Assembly: GCA_905478065.1 (NCBI GenBank)
Contig: CAJQGZ010000095.1
Coordinates: 1-38,743, forward strand
DNA length: 38,743 bases
Reading direction: 5' to 3'
Origin: an uncultured bacterium
Lineage (GTDB): Bacteria > Fidelibacterota > Marinisomatia > Marinisomatales > UBA1611
Within the stretch, counting starts at the first letter, position 1; each line of letters starts with the position of its first letter. Shown here in pieces: positions 1 to 8,811 of the stretch. The notes under the pieces are model-generated. The model saw nothing but the letters and a program-made list of their open reading frames with translations. It was not told where the DNA came from and did no database searches. The position numbers and the translations under genes are program-made.

Positions 1-278
1 ATGTGAAAAGTTATGTTGTCTGCACCCGCTCTGGCGAATGGCTCTACTAAATTTTCAGGGTTGATGACCATCATATGAACATCAATAAATTTTTTAGTAC
101 TTTTTCGCAATGACTTAACTACAGGAGGACCAATAGTTAGATTAGGAACAAATTGATTATCCATTACATCAACATGAATCCAATCAGCCCCTCCTTCGTC
201 ACAAATTTGTAAAGCTCCCTGCAAGTTTGAAAAATCTGCAGATAAGATTGATGGTGCAAGCTTGAATTCTGAATACAT
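1..278 (-). CDS. rpe: Ribulose-phosphate 3-epimerase, N-terminal part (cut by window edge)
   Basis: This enzyme interconverts D-ribulose 5-phosphate and D-xylulose 5-phosphate in the cytosolic pentose phosphate pathway. Only the first 92 codons lie in the window; the gene runs off the left edge. The translation starts MYSEFKLAPSILSADF and shows the family signatures in order: SILSADF (residues 10-16), HVDVMD (35-40, with metal ligand H35 and metal ligand/catalytic base D37), FVPNLTIG (43-50) and DVHMM (66-70, metal ligand H68). It is the last visible gene of a minus-strand run (lipoprotein, dipeptidase, OsmC, rpe), 54 bases after the OsmC stop codon. The identification is secure because all early catalytic motifs are intact. 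The C-terminal half, with the second catalytic Asp and the phosphate-binding loop, cannot be checked here. Confidence 0.95.
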   Translation of the reverse strand, partial: MYSEFKLAPSILSADFSNLQGALQICDEGGADWIHVDVMDNQFVPNLTIGPPVVKSLRKSTKKFIDVHMMVINPENLVEPFARAGADNITFH

Positions 279-332
279 ATTTAGAAATAAAATCTAAATA
301 AAATCATTGAAAAATCATATAAAACTAGATGC

Positions 333-737
333 CTAAGCATAAATAAATTTTATTTCTTTGTTCATATCGGGATGTAAACTTTTATGGACAGGACATGCTA
401 ACGCGGCTTTTTCTAGTCGCTTCCGATCTTTTTCACTAATACGTTTATTCATTTTAATTTCAATAATGACATCGCTAATCATCCTGGGGTTGGCGCTCAT
501 GACTTTTTTAACTGAAGCACTAGTCCCAGATATATCTAACCCATTCTTTTCGGCTGCAATTGCTATAATAGTGATCATGCAGGAGCCAAGTGCTGTTGCT
601 ACCAAATCAGTTGGTGAGAAGGCTTCCCCTTTTCCGTTATTGTCAACCGGCGCATCCGTTATAATTTTTTCGCCTGAAGCAATGTGCTCTGACTCAGTTC
701 TTAAATTGTTTCTGTAAACTATTTTTGATGTACTCAT
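333..737 (-). CDS. OsmC/Ohr family protein
   Basis: A 134-residue OsmC-family protein, a fold whose characterised members reduce organic hydroperoxides using two cysteines. The two expected cysteines are present: C53 in ATALGSCMITI and C115 in ALACPVHKSLHPD, both in the usual sequence setting. FSPTDLVATALGSC and the preceding acidic/glycine loop are typical. I chose the ATG at 737 (MSTSKIVYRNN) over an upstream in-frame start because it lies 4 bases after the dipeptidase stop codon and gives the normal family length. An AAGGAGG lies upstream but 15 bases away, which is long for a ribosome binding site; it also encodes the end of the dipeptidase. Likely cotranscribed with the dipeptidase. The physiological substrate (peroxide or other) cannot be told from sequence. 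Confidence 0.88.
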   Translation of the reverse strand: MSTSKIVYRNNLRTESEHIASGEKIITDAPVDNNGKGEAFSPTDLVATALGSCMITIIAIAAEKNGLDISGTSASVKKVMSANPRMISDVIIEIKMNKRISEKDRKRLEKAALACPVHKSLHPDMNKEIKFIYA

Positions 738-741
738 GATT

Positions 742-1938
742 TTATTTGCAAACCTCCTTAAAAATTCGCTTAAAGTTACCACCTAAAATTTTTCTAACAT
801 CTCTTATTGTATATCCATTTTCGATAAGCTTTTTTGTCAAAAAAGGTAACTTTGCTACGTTTTCTAATCCTGTAGGCATTATTTCGACTCCGTCATAATC
901 AGAACCAATTCCAACAAAATCAACGCCAACTAAATCTACGACGTATGATATATGTTTAATTACATCATTTATATTTGGCGCAAATTTAGCTTTCTCATGC
1001 TTCAGCAGTTTCATCTTCTCAAACCAATATTGATTTGATAATGTGTCATACTTTTCAGCTAGTATTTCTAATTCTATATCATATTTACTATCAACGAGAT
1101 CAGCTTTTTTAGAAAAAGTACTATCAATATATCCAGGGTAAAAATTAATAAAAACAGCGCCTCCTTTTTTTGCGATTGCTTTGATTTGGTCGTCTTTTAA
1201 ATTTCTATAATGTGGGCATAAAGAAAAAACCGAAGAGTGTGATGCTATTATCGGCGATTTCGATTGTTCGATAACATCCCAAAAGGCTTGCTCTCCTAAA
1301 TGGGAGACATCTATGATTACTCCAAGATCATTACACCTTCGAACTACTTTTTTCCCAAAATTAGAAAGTCCAATTACAGATAATGAATTTATATTTAATA
1401 CTTCATCTTTTGCGGAACTAGCAATATTGTTAGAGTTATTCCAAGTAAGTCCTAAATACTTCATTCCTCGATTATGAAGCTGATCAATACGTTCAATTTT
1501 ATTACCAATTATGTGACCCCCCTCAACACCAATAACACAAGACATTTTATTTTTTCTATTGTTATATGAAATATCTTGAAAAGATTTTACAAGGCCCCAA
1601 TCGTCAGGAACTCTAGAAATCAAAAAATTAAGCTTACTGATCATACTATTTGCTTTTTGAAAATACTCTTCATCATTGTTTACGTTGCTTGGACTAACCC
1701 ATATTGAGAAGACTTGTAGATCTACACCACCTAGTTTGAACTTTTCTAAGTCAGATTGCGTTTCTTGATGAAAAGACAAGATATCTTCTCCTTCCATCGC
1801 TCTAAGAATAATATCATTATGCGTATCGGCAACGAATGACTCCATATGGATATCATGAATAGATCGTTCACAACTGGTGACGGTGAAAAATAAGCTTAGA
1901 GCTAAACTTAAAAAGAGTTTTACTTTAATCCCATTCAA
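742..1938 (-). CDS. M19 (renal/membrane) dipeptidase, predicted lipoprotein
   Basis: A zinc dipeptidase of peptidase family M19. Visible motifs are DTHND (residues 38-42, metal ligands H40 and D42), GVEGGH, DVSHLGE, IIASHSS and GIGSDYDGVE near the C-terminus. From a TTG start at 1938 the protein is 398 residues, close to the family norm, and begins with a lipoprotein signal (hydrophobic segment, lipobox VTSC, C23), so it is probably anchored in a membrane facing the periplasm. The reading frame stays open upstream to 2064, but that extension lies over the upstream gene and would bury the signal peptide, so I reject it. With the TTG start the gene overlaps the upstream lipoprotein gene by 14 bases, suggesting translational coupling. 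The start codon is the least certain part; no clear Shine-Dalgarno is visible. Confidence 0.88.
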   Translation of the reverse strand: MNGIKVKLFLSLALSLFFTVTSCERSIHDIHMESFVADTHNDIILRAMEGEDILSFHQETQSDLEKFKLGGVDLQVFSIWVSPSNVNNDEEYFQKANSMISKLNFLISRVPDDWGLVKSFQDISYNNRKNKMSCVIGVEGGHIIGNKIERIDQLHNRGMKYLGLTWNNSNNIASSAKDEVLNINSLSVIGLSNFGKKVVRRCNDLGVIIDVSHLGEQAFWDVIEQSKSPIIASHSSVFSLCPHYRNLKDDQIKAIAKKGGAVFINFYPGYIDSTFSKKADLVDSKYDIELEILAEKYDTLSNQYWFEKMKLLKHEKAKFAPNINDVIKHISYVVDLVGVDFVGIGSDYDGVEIMPTGLENVAKLPFLTKKLIENGYTIRDVRKILGGNFKRIFKEVCK

Positions 1939-2278
1939 AGCCGGTAACTTTATTACTAAAAGAATTAATTTCAATAATGTTATAATCTTGAATTTTATCA
2001 ACAAAATAATATAAGAATTTGGTAGAATCATTCTCACTGCGCCAAACAGAGTCTGGCAACCCAATATTATCCAAAACTAATGTCTCATTTGGGCTCCCTC
2101 TTAAAAACTCCCAAATTTCATATTCTGTCATCAAACCCATGCTAAATATTGTTTTTTCTACTAAATCAGGACTGCTTTTTTTGGTAGGAGGAAGGGATAA
2201 TATTTTGGGGACCACAATTTCTGAAGCACACGAAAGAAAAATAAATATGATAGCTAAGAGTTTATATAACACCTCCAA
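1925..2278 (-). CDS. Small predicted lipoprotein, possibly BamE/SmpA-like fold
   Basis: A 117-residue protein with a short hydrophobic leader and lipobox-like IFLSC, so probably a lipoprotein. The rest has a pattern reminiscent of small BamE/SmpA-fold lipoproteins: an EFLRGSPNE-like helix followed by IGLPDSVWRSENDSTKFLYYFV, then a short strand containing SNKVTGFEW. That resemblance is weak and I do not claim the function. The start is unclear: TTG at 2278 or GTG at 2272 are the only usable starts, and a GGAGGTG sits directly on them rather than upstream. It is the first gene of the minus-strand run and overlaps the dipeptidase by 14 bases, so the two are likely made together. Upstream is an 88-bp divergent gap to the LOG-family gene. 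Confidence 0.6.
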   Translation of the reverse strand: MEVLYKLLAIIFIFLSCASEIVVPKILSLPPTKKSSPDLVEKTIFSMGLMTEYEIWEFLRGSPNETLVLDNIGLPDSVWRSENDSTKFLYYFVDKIQDYNIIEINSFSNKVTGFEWD

Positions 2279-2366
2279 AAATAAGATGCCTGAATTCCAT
2301 CATACAAGTGAACTAATTTTAAAATTTTGTTTTAAATTCAAGTCAATTTCATAAAAGGTTATAAGA

Positions 2367-3179
2367 ATGTCAAAAGACAAAAGAAAAAACAGATTTTATT
2401 ATAATGACGATTTCCTTGGAAGCCCACAAGGACGTTCAATGAGGATACTTTCAGAATATTATGGGCCATTAAAGAAAATCACCGAAAATAAAATTCACGA
2501 TACTATCGTATTTTTTGGGTCAGCAAGAATTAAATCAGAGTCTGAATCAACCAAAATTTTGTCAAAATTAAGTGGTTCTGCATCTGATCAAGAAGAGAAA
2601 AGAGCACAAAAAGATGTTGAAATGAGCAGGTTTTATGAAGAAGCTCGACAGTTGTCAAAAAAACTCACTCTTTGGAGCAAAAACCTTGATAACAAAAAAT
2701 CTAGATATATTATCACCTCTGGTGGTGGAGGTGGGATTATGGAAGCAGCCAATAAAGGCGCTAAAGAAGCAAACGGTATTTCTGTAGGTTTGACAATTTC
2801 ACTACCTTTTGAAGCTACAAGTAACCAATATATTTCAAATGGTCTAGATTTAAAATTTCATTACTTTTTTATGAGAAAGTTTTGGTTTATTTATTTAGCA
2901 AAGGCACTTGTTGTCTGGCCAGGCGGGTTTGGGACTTTGGATGAAGTGATGGAGCTCCTAACATTAATTCAAACAGAAAAGATCAAAAAGAAGCTACCAA
3001 TAGTCCTTTACGGCTCAGATTTTTGGAATAATGTAGTAAACTGGGATTATCTTGTTGATTGCGGAACTATTTCAGAATCTGATTTAGATTTGTTTCACAT
3101 ATCAGATGATATTGATGATTCATACGATTACATCACCAAATATATTGAAGCCTATAAATTAACAGGACCAAACTTTTAA
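2367..3179 (+). CDS. LOG-family protein (Rossmann fold, PGGxGTxxE)
   Basis: A 270-residue member of the LOG / TIGR00730 family, often mislabelled lysine decarboxylase. Characterised members cleave ribose 5-phosphate from nucleoside monophosphates such as cytokinin ribotides or AMP. The signatures are present: VFFGSAR (48-54), TSGGGGGIMEAANKGA (118-132), the FMRK segment (168-171) and PGGFGTLDE (185-193), which holds the phosphate loop and catalytic Glu. An insertion of roughly 40 charged residues between the first strand and the GGG loop makes it longer than the short plant/actinobacterial LOGs, like the long bacterial class. The ATG at 2367 is preceded by AAAAGG at a suitable distance. One base separates its stop codon from the ATG of the following amidohydrolase, so they are probably cotranscribed, though no functional link is obvious. 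Confidence 0.9.
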   Translation: MSKDKRKNRFYYNDDFLGSPQGRSMRILSEYYGPLKKITENKIHDTIVFFGSARIKSESESTKILSKLSGSASDQEEKRAQKDVEMSRFYEEARQLSKKLTLWSKNLDNKKSRYIITSGGGGGIMEAANKGAKEANGISVGLTISLPFEATSNQYISNGLDLKFHYFFMRKFWFIYLAKALVVWPGGFGTLDEVMELLTLIQTEKIKKKLPIVLYGSDFWNNVVNWDYLVDCGTISESDLDLFHISDDIDDSYDYITKYIEAYKLTGPNF

Positions 3180-3180
3180 T

Positions 3181-6100
3181 ATGTTGAGAAATACAGTCAT
3201 AATACTTTTACCGCTATTCCTCTTTGCGCAAACAGAGCCAACCAAAGATTTACATAAAAACAGGCCTAAGGTATGGACACTAACAAATGCAATGATTCAT
3301 ACGTCGCCTGGTGATTTCATTAAAGATGGCTCTATTGTAATACGAAATGGCAAGATTGAAGCTGTTGGTAGATACATTAAATCGCCTAAAGATGCTTATG
3401 AAATCAATCTCCAAGGCGCGCATGTTTATGCTGGTTTTATTGAAACATGGCTCGAAACTGAATCCTACAATTCAAAATCAAAAAATGAAAGAAGGCATTG
3501 GGATTCTAAAGTTAGGCCTGAATACAGATCTGTTGATAATTTTGATATTAAAGAGAAACATATTAAAGAATTAAGATCCTTGGGCTTTACGACAGCTCAC
3601 TTAGCACCAAAACAAGGAATATTTAGAGGGCAAACAGGTATTGTGAACTTATCTAAAAGCCCTAAAACGATAAACTCTTCAGTTGCTCAAGTTATTGATT
3701 TTAAGTATCAGCCTAAGGGCAAAAGAACTTACCCCAGGTCTCTTCTCGGGGTGATTGCTCACATAAGACAGACTTTTTATGATTCAGAGTGGTATTTAAA
3801 ATCGCAAGAAATTGTTCAGTCATACCCCGCAGAAAATAGACCCTTAGCTTCAAATTTTTCTCTAGAAAGTTTAGGCCTTACTAGAGCTCTTGAAAAACCA
3901 TTTGCATTTATATCGTCAGATGATAATTCCGCTTCAAGATTAATGAACATATCAAAAGAGTTTAAACTTAATCCTTGGATTCTTGGTAGTGGTTATGAGT
4001 ATAGAGAACTGAACCAGTTTAATCAACTTAAACCTTTTTTCATTATGCCTATTGATTTCCCTTCAAAGCCCAGTGTAACCAAATATATGAGCGACCTTCA
4101 ATATTCAACTGCAGAACTCAAACATTGGGATGTGGCTCCGGACAATCTATCTTATCTTAATAGGGCTGGCCATGATTTTTCCATTACAAGTCATCGTTTA
4201 TCAAAAAAATCTGAATTCCGTAAAAACCTCGAAAAAATTATTGCTCGAGGCCTTAGCAAAGATATTGTACTTGCAGCACTAACAACGCAACCAGCTGAAG
4301 CCTTAGGATTGGAAAAATCTATGGGTAGAGTTGCCAAAGGATATGATGCAAATCTTGTGATTGTTGACGGTGACTACTTTAAGCCAACTTCAAAAGTTGT
4401 CAGCCTGTGGATTGAAGGAGAAGAAATATATATCGCCTCAAAAAAAACACCTTCGTTTTTAGGTAATTGGTCTTTAAAGTATAATGGTTCCGCCTATGAA
4501 TTAAAAATTGAAGACATTCTAAAAAACAGAACAAATGACCCTCGAAATATCGTTTATAAAGGATCAATATTATTTCAAGGAAAAACAGTTGAATTATACA
4601 ATATCGATATTTTCGAATCATCTATTTCATTTACAATCGATGGCCAAAATATCGGACAAAAGGGTTCAATAACATTCAACGGCGAATTAACAAAATCTCA
4701 AATAATTGGAACAACAAAAAACCTGGGTAATGAGTCTCTACCTTTCCAGGCAGATATTAAAATTAGTACTGTTGGTAAAGAGCTTGAGCCCGAGTCGCCT
4801 AGTTCATTATCCGTCTTCTCGCCTGATGGGGCATATGGTCTATTTAAGGATTATCCTCAACCGAATGCCATATTAATTAATGATGCAACATTATGGACAT
4901 GTGGACCAAAAGGGACTCTAGCTGAATGGGATATATTGTTTGTTGGCGGAAAAATAGAGCAAGTTGCACCAGATATTACAGTCCCCCAGGGTAGTGCCAT
5001 TGTTATCGAAGGAGCAGGTAAACATGTAACCCCAGGACTTATTGATTGTCATAGTCATTCGGCAGCTAGTAGTATTAATGAAGGTACTCAGTATATAACC
5101 TCTGAGGTTAGAATGAAAGATGTGCTAGACCCAACAGACATAAATATTTATAGACAACTTGGTGGTGGACTAACCACAGCTAATGTATTGCATGGATCGG
5201 CAAACCCTATTGGTGGGCAAAATGCTGTAATTAAACTGCGGTGGGGAGCTGATGCTAACAGTTTATTATTCAAAGGTGCACCAGAGGGAATAAAGTTTGC
5301 GTTAGGTGAAAACGTAAAACAATCTAATTGGAGTGGCACAAATAGATATCCACAAACTAGAATGGGCGTTGAGCAAGTTATTCGAGATGCTTTTAGAGCC
5401 GCTCTTGATTACAAGCACGAGAACGACAACTATTATCGAAATTCAAAATATCAACGGACAAAAGTTCCGCCTAGAAAAGACCTTGAACTTGATGCGCTCT
5501 TAGAAATCCTTGAAGGAAAAAGATTGGTCCATTGTCACTCATACAGGCAAGATGAGATATTAATGCTAACTAGAGTTGCAGAAGATTTTGGATTTAAAAT
5601 TGCGACGTTTCAACATGTTCTTGAAGGCTATAAAGTTGCAGATAGAATTGCAGAGCATGGAGCAGGAGCATCTACTTTTTCAGATTGGTGGCAATATAAA
5701 TATGAAGTTATTGACGCAATTCCTTACAATGGAAGTATGATGGCAAAAAGCAATGTTATAGTATCTTTTAATTCAGATGATAGTGAGCTTGCAAGGCGAT
5801 TAAATACCGAAGCAGCAAAAGCGATTCAATATGGGAATCTTGATCCAAATGAGGCGCTAAAACTGGTAACTATTAATCCTGCAAAACAATTAAAAATAGA
5901 TAAATTTGTTGGGTCTTTAGAGCCAAAAAAAGATGCTGATTTTGTAATATGGGATGGTGAACCTTTATCAGTTTATAGTAAAGTTGAAGAAACTTGGATT
6001 GATGGAATTAGGTACTATTCTAAAACTGAAAATAAAATACTTGAAGATAGAGACGAACAATTAAGAAAAGATATCATCCAAAAAGTATTATCGATTAAAG

Positions 6101-6201
6101 GCGGTACTGGTACCAATACCAGTAAAAGTATAAATTCAAAAATGTATCACCAGGGTCACAATTGTGATATTTTAGACAATACAGGTGTCTACAATGAATA
6201 A
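3181..6201 (+). CDS. Secreted double amidohydrolase: degenerate N-terminal unit fused to an intact C-terminal unit
   Basis: A 1006-residue protein with a signal peptide (residues 1-17, ending LFAQ) and two amidohydrolase-superfamily units of the imidazolonepropionase/prolidase-like type, joined by a beta-rich segment of about 130 residues (roughly 425-550). The C-terminal unit keeps the metal site: TPGLIDCHSHS with H624 and H626, VHCHS with H784 and H786, FQHV with H812, and FNSDD with D866, and ends with the normal composite beta-domain. In the N-terminal unit the corresponding strand reads AGFIETWLETE (84-94), with W90 and E92 where the metal histidines should be. That unit still keeps the C-terminal signature (LTTQPAEALG, GYDANLVIVDGDYF). 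Only the second unit can be a classic metallo-amidohydrolase; the first may be structural or regulatory. The gene overlaps the next one by 8 bases. Substrate unknown; periplasmic location inferred from the signal peptide. Confidence 0.88.
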   Translation: MLRNTVIILLPLFLFAQTEPTKDLHKNRPKVWTLTNAMIHTSPGDFIKDGSIVIRNGKIEAVGRYIKSPKDAYEINLQGAHVYAGFIETWLETESYNSKSKNERRHWDSKVRPEYRSVDNFDIKEKHIKELRSLGFTTAHLAPKQGIFRGQTGIVNLSKSPKTINSSVAQVIDFKYQPKGKRTYPRSLLGVIAHIRQTFYDSEWYLKSQEIVQSYPAENRPLASNFSLESLGLTRALEKPFAFISSDDNSASRLMNISKEFKLNPWILGSGYEYRELNQFNQLKPFFIMPIDFPSKPSVTKYMSDLQYSTAELKHWDVAPDNLSYLNRAGHDFSITSHRLSKKSEFRKNLEKIIARGLSKDIVLAALTTQPAEALGLEKSMGRVAKGYDANLVIVDGDYFKPTSKVVSLWIEGEEIYIASKKTPSFLGNWSLKYNGSAYELKIEDILKNRTNDPRNIVYKGSILFQGKTVELYNIDIFESSISFTIDGQNIGQKGSITFNGELTKSQIIGTTKNLGNESLPFQADIKISTVGKELEPESPSSLSVFSPDGAYGLFKDYPQPNAILINDATLWTCGPKGTLAEWDILFVGGKIEQVAPDITVPQGSAIVIEGAGKHVTPGLIDCHSHSAASSINEGTQYITSEVRMKDVLDPTDINIYRQLGGGLTTANVLHGSANPIGGQNAVIKLRWGADANSLLFKGAPEGIKFALGENVKQSNWSGTNRYPQTRMGVEQVIRDAFRAALDYKHENDNYYRNSKYQRTKVPPRKDLELDALLEILEGKRLVHCHSYRQDEILMLTRVAEDFGFKIATFQHVLEGYKVADRIAEHGAGASTFSDWWQYKYEVIDAIPYNGSMMAKSNVIVSFNSDDSELARRLNTEAAKAIQYGNLDPNEALKLVTINPAKQLKIDKFVGSLEPKKDADFVIWDGEPLSVYSKVEETWIDGIRYYSKTENKILEDRDEQLRKDIIQKVLSIKGGTGTNTSKSINSKMYHQGHNCDILDNTGVYNE

Positions 6202-7516
6202 AAGCATACTATTAATTTTTACTTTTTCTATTTTGTTATCGAATGATCAGATTCCTGGAAAAGAGCAAAAAAGACCTATACTCTTAAAAGGTGGTATCCT
6301 CCATACTGTTTCTACTGAAGTTCTCGAAGGCTATGACATATTATTTTCAAAAGGTAAAATAGTTAGAATTGAAAAAAACATTATGGCATCGCCAGAAACA
6401 GATGTTTACGATGTTTTTGGTAAACACATAGTTCCTAGTTACATCGCGCCTTTAACTAGAATTGGATTAGTGGAGATTGGTTTAGTTCGTCAAACACATG
6501 ATTTTGCTGAAAGTGGCTCAATCAACCCAAATGTGAAAGCAAATGTTAGTTATAATCCAGATTCTGAACTTATACCTATCACTAGGTCAAATGGCGTCCT
6601 TATTGCCAATTCCGTTCCAGCTGGTGGGCGAGTTTCAGGTCAATCTTCAGTCATGATGCTTGATGGTTGGACTTGGGAGCATGCAACTTTAAAGCATCCA
6701 TCAGGCCTACACATAAATTGGCCAGCTATGAGCATCAAGTATGGTAAGAATATAAAAAAATCTGAAAAAAAACAGCGTGAAGAGATACAAAAATCAATCA
6801 GAGAACTTGATGATATGGTTCGAGATGTAAGAGCATACTTCCAAATAATAAAACAAAGAGATCGATTATCCAAAGATAGGCAGAAAGTTGATCTAAGACT
6901 TGAATCAATGATTCCTTTCATTGTTGAAAAGAAGGGGATTTACATACATGCTGCTGAAGCTAGACAAATTATATCTGCCGTAGATTGGGCAAAAGAAAAC
7001 GACTTGAAAATTATCATTGTTGGTGGCGCAGACAGCTGGCGACTAACCGACTTTCTTGTAAAAAATAATATTCCTGTTATTTTAGATAAAGTTGAAAAAA
7101 TTCCAGCAAGGAGATTTGAGCCTATACACTTGCCATACAAAATACCCTATCTACTTCAGAAAGGCGGTGTGCAATTTTGTTTGAGTACTAGAATAGGATA
7201 CCCCCATGATGGAAATATCCGAAACCTTCCAAACGAAGCTATGCGAGCTGCTGCATATGGCTTAGAAAAAAGCGAAGCCCTTAGATCCATAACGTTAAGT
7301 GCCGCAGAAATTCTTGATATTGATGATATGGTTGGTTCCCTTGATATTGGCAAAGATGCTACTTTCTTTATCTCTGATATACCACCCATGGAAATGAATC
7401 CCAAAATTTTAATGGCCTTCATTCAAGGTAGAGAAGTCGACCTGAATAATCATCAAAAAATGTTATATAAAAAATATCAAGAAAAATACCGAAGACTTGG
7501 CCAAATTAATCAGTAA
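6194..7516 (+). CDS. Secreted amidohydrolase-fold protein lacking the HxH metal motif
   Basis: A 440-residue protein with an N-terminal signal segment (MNKSILLIFTFSILLS) followed by an amidohydrolase-superfamily fold. The first beta-domain (LKGGILHTVSTEVLEGYDIL) and the C-terminal signature (EALRSITLSAAEILDIDD, then GSLDIGKDATFFISD) are clear. The segment where PGxIDxHxH is expected reads PSYIAPLTRIG (81-91), with L87 and R89 replacing the histidines, so the usual binuclear metal site is missing. I place the start at ATG 6194 (preceded by AGGTG at a good distance), overlapping the upstream gene's last 8 bases (ATGAATAA); a GTG nine bases earlier adds only three residues. The overlap and common fold suggest a complex or a shared substrate with the double amidohydrolase. 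It could be a non-catalytic partner. Confidence 0.82.
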   Translation: MNKSILLIFTFSILLSNDQIPGKEQKRPILLKGGILHTVSTEVLEGYDILFSKGKIVRIEKNIMASPETDVYDVFGKHIVPSYIAPLTRIGLVEIGLVRQTHDFAESGSINPNVKANVSYNPDSELIPITRSNGVLIANSVPAGGRVSGQSSVMMLDGWTWEHATLKHPSGLHINWPAMSIKYGKNIKKSEKKQREEIQKSIRELDDMVRDVRAYFQIIKQRDRLSKDRQKVDLRLESMIPFIVEKKGIYIHAAEARQIISAVDWAKENDLKIIIVGGADSWRLTDFLVKNNIPVILDKVEKIPARRFEPIHLPYKIPYLLQKGGVQFCLSTRIGYPHDGNIRNLPNEAMRAAAYGLEKSEALRSITLSAAEILDIDDMVGSLDIGKDATFFISDIPPMEMNPKILMAFIQGREVDLNNHQKMLYKKYQEKYRRLGQINQ

Positions 7517-7539
7517 TCAAAATAACGACCTAAATCCAC

Positions 7540-8805
7540 TTGCCTCCAAATAATCTATTTAAAAGTATTGCTGTCTTAGGTGCTGGAATAATGGGGGCAC
7601 AACTAGCCGCTGTTTTTGCTAATAAAGGGATAAAAACATATTTATTTGATATTTCTAATAAATTAGCAACAAATGGTAAGGACCGTTTAAAAACTTTAAA
7701 ACCTGCTCCATTAGAAAGTCCTGAAAAGATTAATTTAATAGTTCCTTGTAGTTATAAATCAGATCTTGAAAAAATTACGCAAGTAGACTGGGTATTAGAA
7801 GCCGTTGCTGAGAACCTTGATATAAAACTTAAAGTCTATGATACGATATTACCTCTTCTCAAAAAATCTGCTATTTTAACAACAAATACGTCAGGAATAA
7901 CTCTTAAAGAGCTTTCACAAAAGTTTTCTCCAGAACTAAAAAATAAATTTATGGTCTCTCATTTTTTTAACCCCCCTAGGTACATGCATTTATTGGAATT
8001 AATTAGGGGTGAAGAGACTTCCTTAGAAACCTATAATACAATATCCAATTTTGGAAAAAATATATTAGATAAAGGAATTGTTCCCGCAAAAGATTGCCCA
8101 AATTTCATTGGAAATCGCGTTGGCATTTTTGGTCTAATGTCTACAATAAATATTGCCTTAAAAATGGAAATTGATATCGAAATAGTCGATGCACTAACAG
8201 GATCTATTTGCGGAAGACCTAAAAGCGCAACATTTAGGACAGCAGATATAATTGGCCTCGATGTCTTAAAAAGTGTAGCAATGACCACTTATAAAAAGTC
8301 TACTCATGATGAATCTATAGAAATGTTTAAAATACCCGAAGTTATGGAAATTCTCATTGCTAATGGAAACCTTGGTCAAAAAGCAAAAGGCGGTTTTTAT
8401 AAAAAAGATACTAATGGGAATATTCTAGTTTTTGATCTCAATAATAAAAAGTACAGAACCATGAAAAAAGTAGATTTAGGATTGAAAGAGGAGATTGTTC
8501 AAGGAAGCAATGTTTCTCTACAAATAAATACCTTAATAAACCTGAACTCAAAATATGGAAAATTTTTCTGGGAGATTCTATCTGAAATGCTTCTTTATTG
8601 TGCAAATCGAGTACATGAAATATCAGATTCTTATAAGGATATAGATAATGCTATGAAGTGGGGTTTTGGATGGCGCTTTGGTCCATTTGAGATATGGGAT
8701 ATGATTGGTTTTTCTTCATCAACAGAAAGAATGAAAGCAGATAAAAAAAATATACCGGAATGGATCAAAAAAATTAAAAATGAAAAAGGGCCTGTTTTTT
8801 ATTGA
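7540..8805 (+). CDS. 3-hydroxyacyl-CoA dehydrogenase, stand-alone
   Basis: A 421-residue NAD-dependent 3-hydroxyacyl-CoA dehydrogenase (fatty acid beta-oxidation type, cytosolic). It has GAGIMG (14-19) for NAD, LEAVAEN with E87, TTNTSGIT with S118, SHFFNPP with catalytic H141, and FIGNRVG with N192. A first C-terminal dimerisation domain follows (TADIIGLDVLKSVA, GQKAKGGFYKK), then a second, partial one (WGFGWRFGPFEIWDMIGF). In many bacteria this layout continues into a fused enoyl-CoA hydratase of about 350 more residues; here the protein stops just after the second helical domain. The start is TTG at 7540, the only usable one after a TAA at 7531 and before the NAD loop. It converges on the LolA-like gene with 6 bases between stop codons. 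An acyl-CoA synthetase lies at the far end of the window. Confidence 0.9.
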   Translation: MPPNNLFKSIAVLGAGIMGAQLAAVFANKGIKTYLFDISNKLATNGKDRLKTLKPAPLESPEKINLIVPCSYKSDLEKITQVDWVLEAVAENLDIKLKVYDTILPLLKKSAILTTNTSGITLKELSQKFSPELKNKFMVSHFFNPPRYMHLLELIRGEETSLETYNTISNFGKNILDKGIVPAKDCPNFIGNRVGIFGLMSTINIALKMEIDIEIVDALTGSICGRPKSATFRTADIIGLDVLKSVAMTTYKKSTHDESIEMFKIPEVMEILIANGNLGQKAKGGFYKKDTNGNILVFDLNNKKYRTMKKVDLGLKEEIVQGSNVSLQINTLINLNSKYGKFFWEILSEMLLYCANRVHEISDSYKDIDNAMKWGFGWRFGPFEIWDMIGFSSSTERMKADKKNIPEWIKKIKNEKGPVFY

Positions 8806-8811
8806 TATTAT

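Noticed and set aside
358-717. 119-codon plus-strand frame opposite the OsmC gene
   Set aside because: Antisense shadow of a conserved gene with intact catalytic cysteines; no independent support.
1925-2064. Possible frameshift joining the small lipoprotein and the dipeptidase into one protein
   Set aside because: Each has its own lipoprotein signal; the dipeptidase is full length from its own start, so two overlapping genes explain the sequence better.
2315-2326. Perfect 12-base palindrome AATTTTAAAATT in the divergent gap before the LOG gene
   Set aside because: Made only of A and T in AT-rich DNA; such palindromes are expected by chance and no promoter aligns with it.
6101-6130. Short GGTAC/TACC repeats near the end of the double amidohydrolase gene
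   Set aside because: They encode the Gly/Thr-rich stretch of the C-terminal tail and do not extend further.
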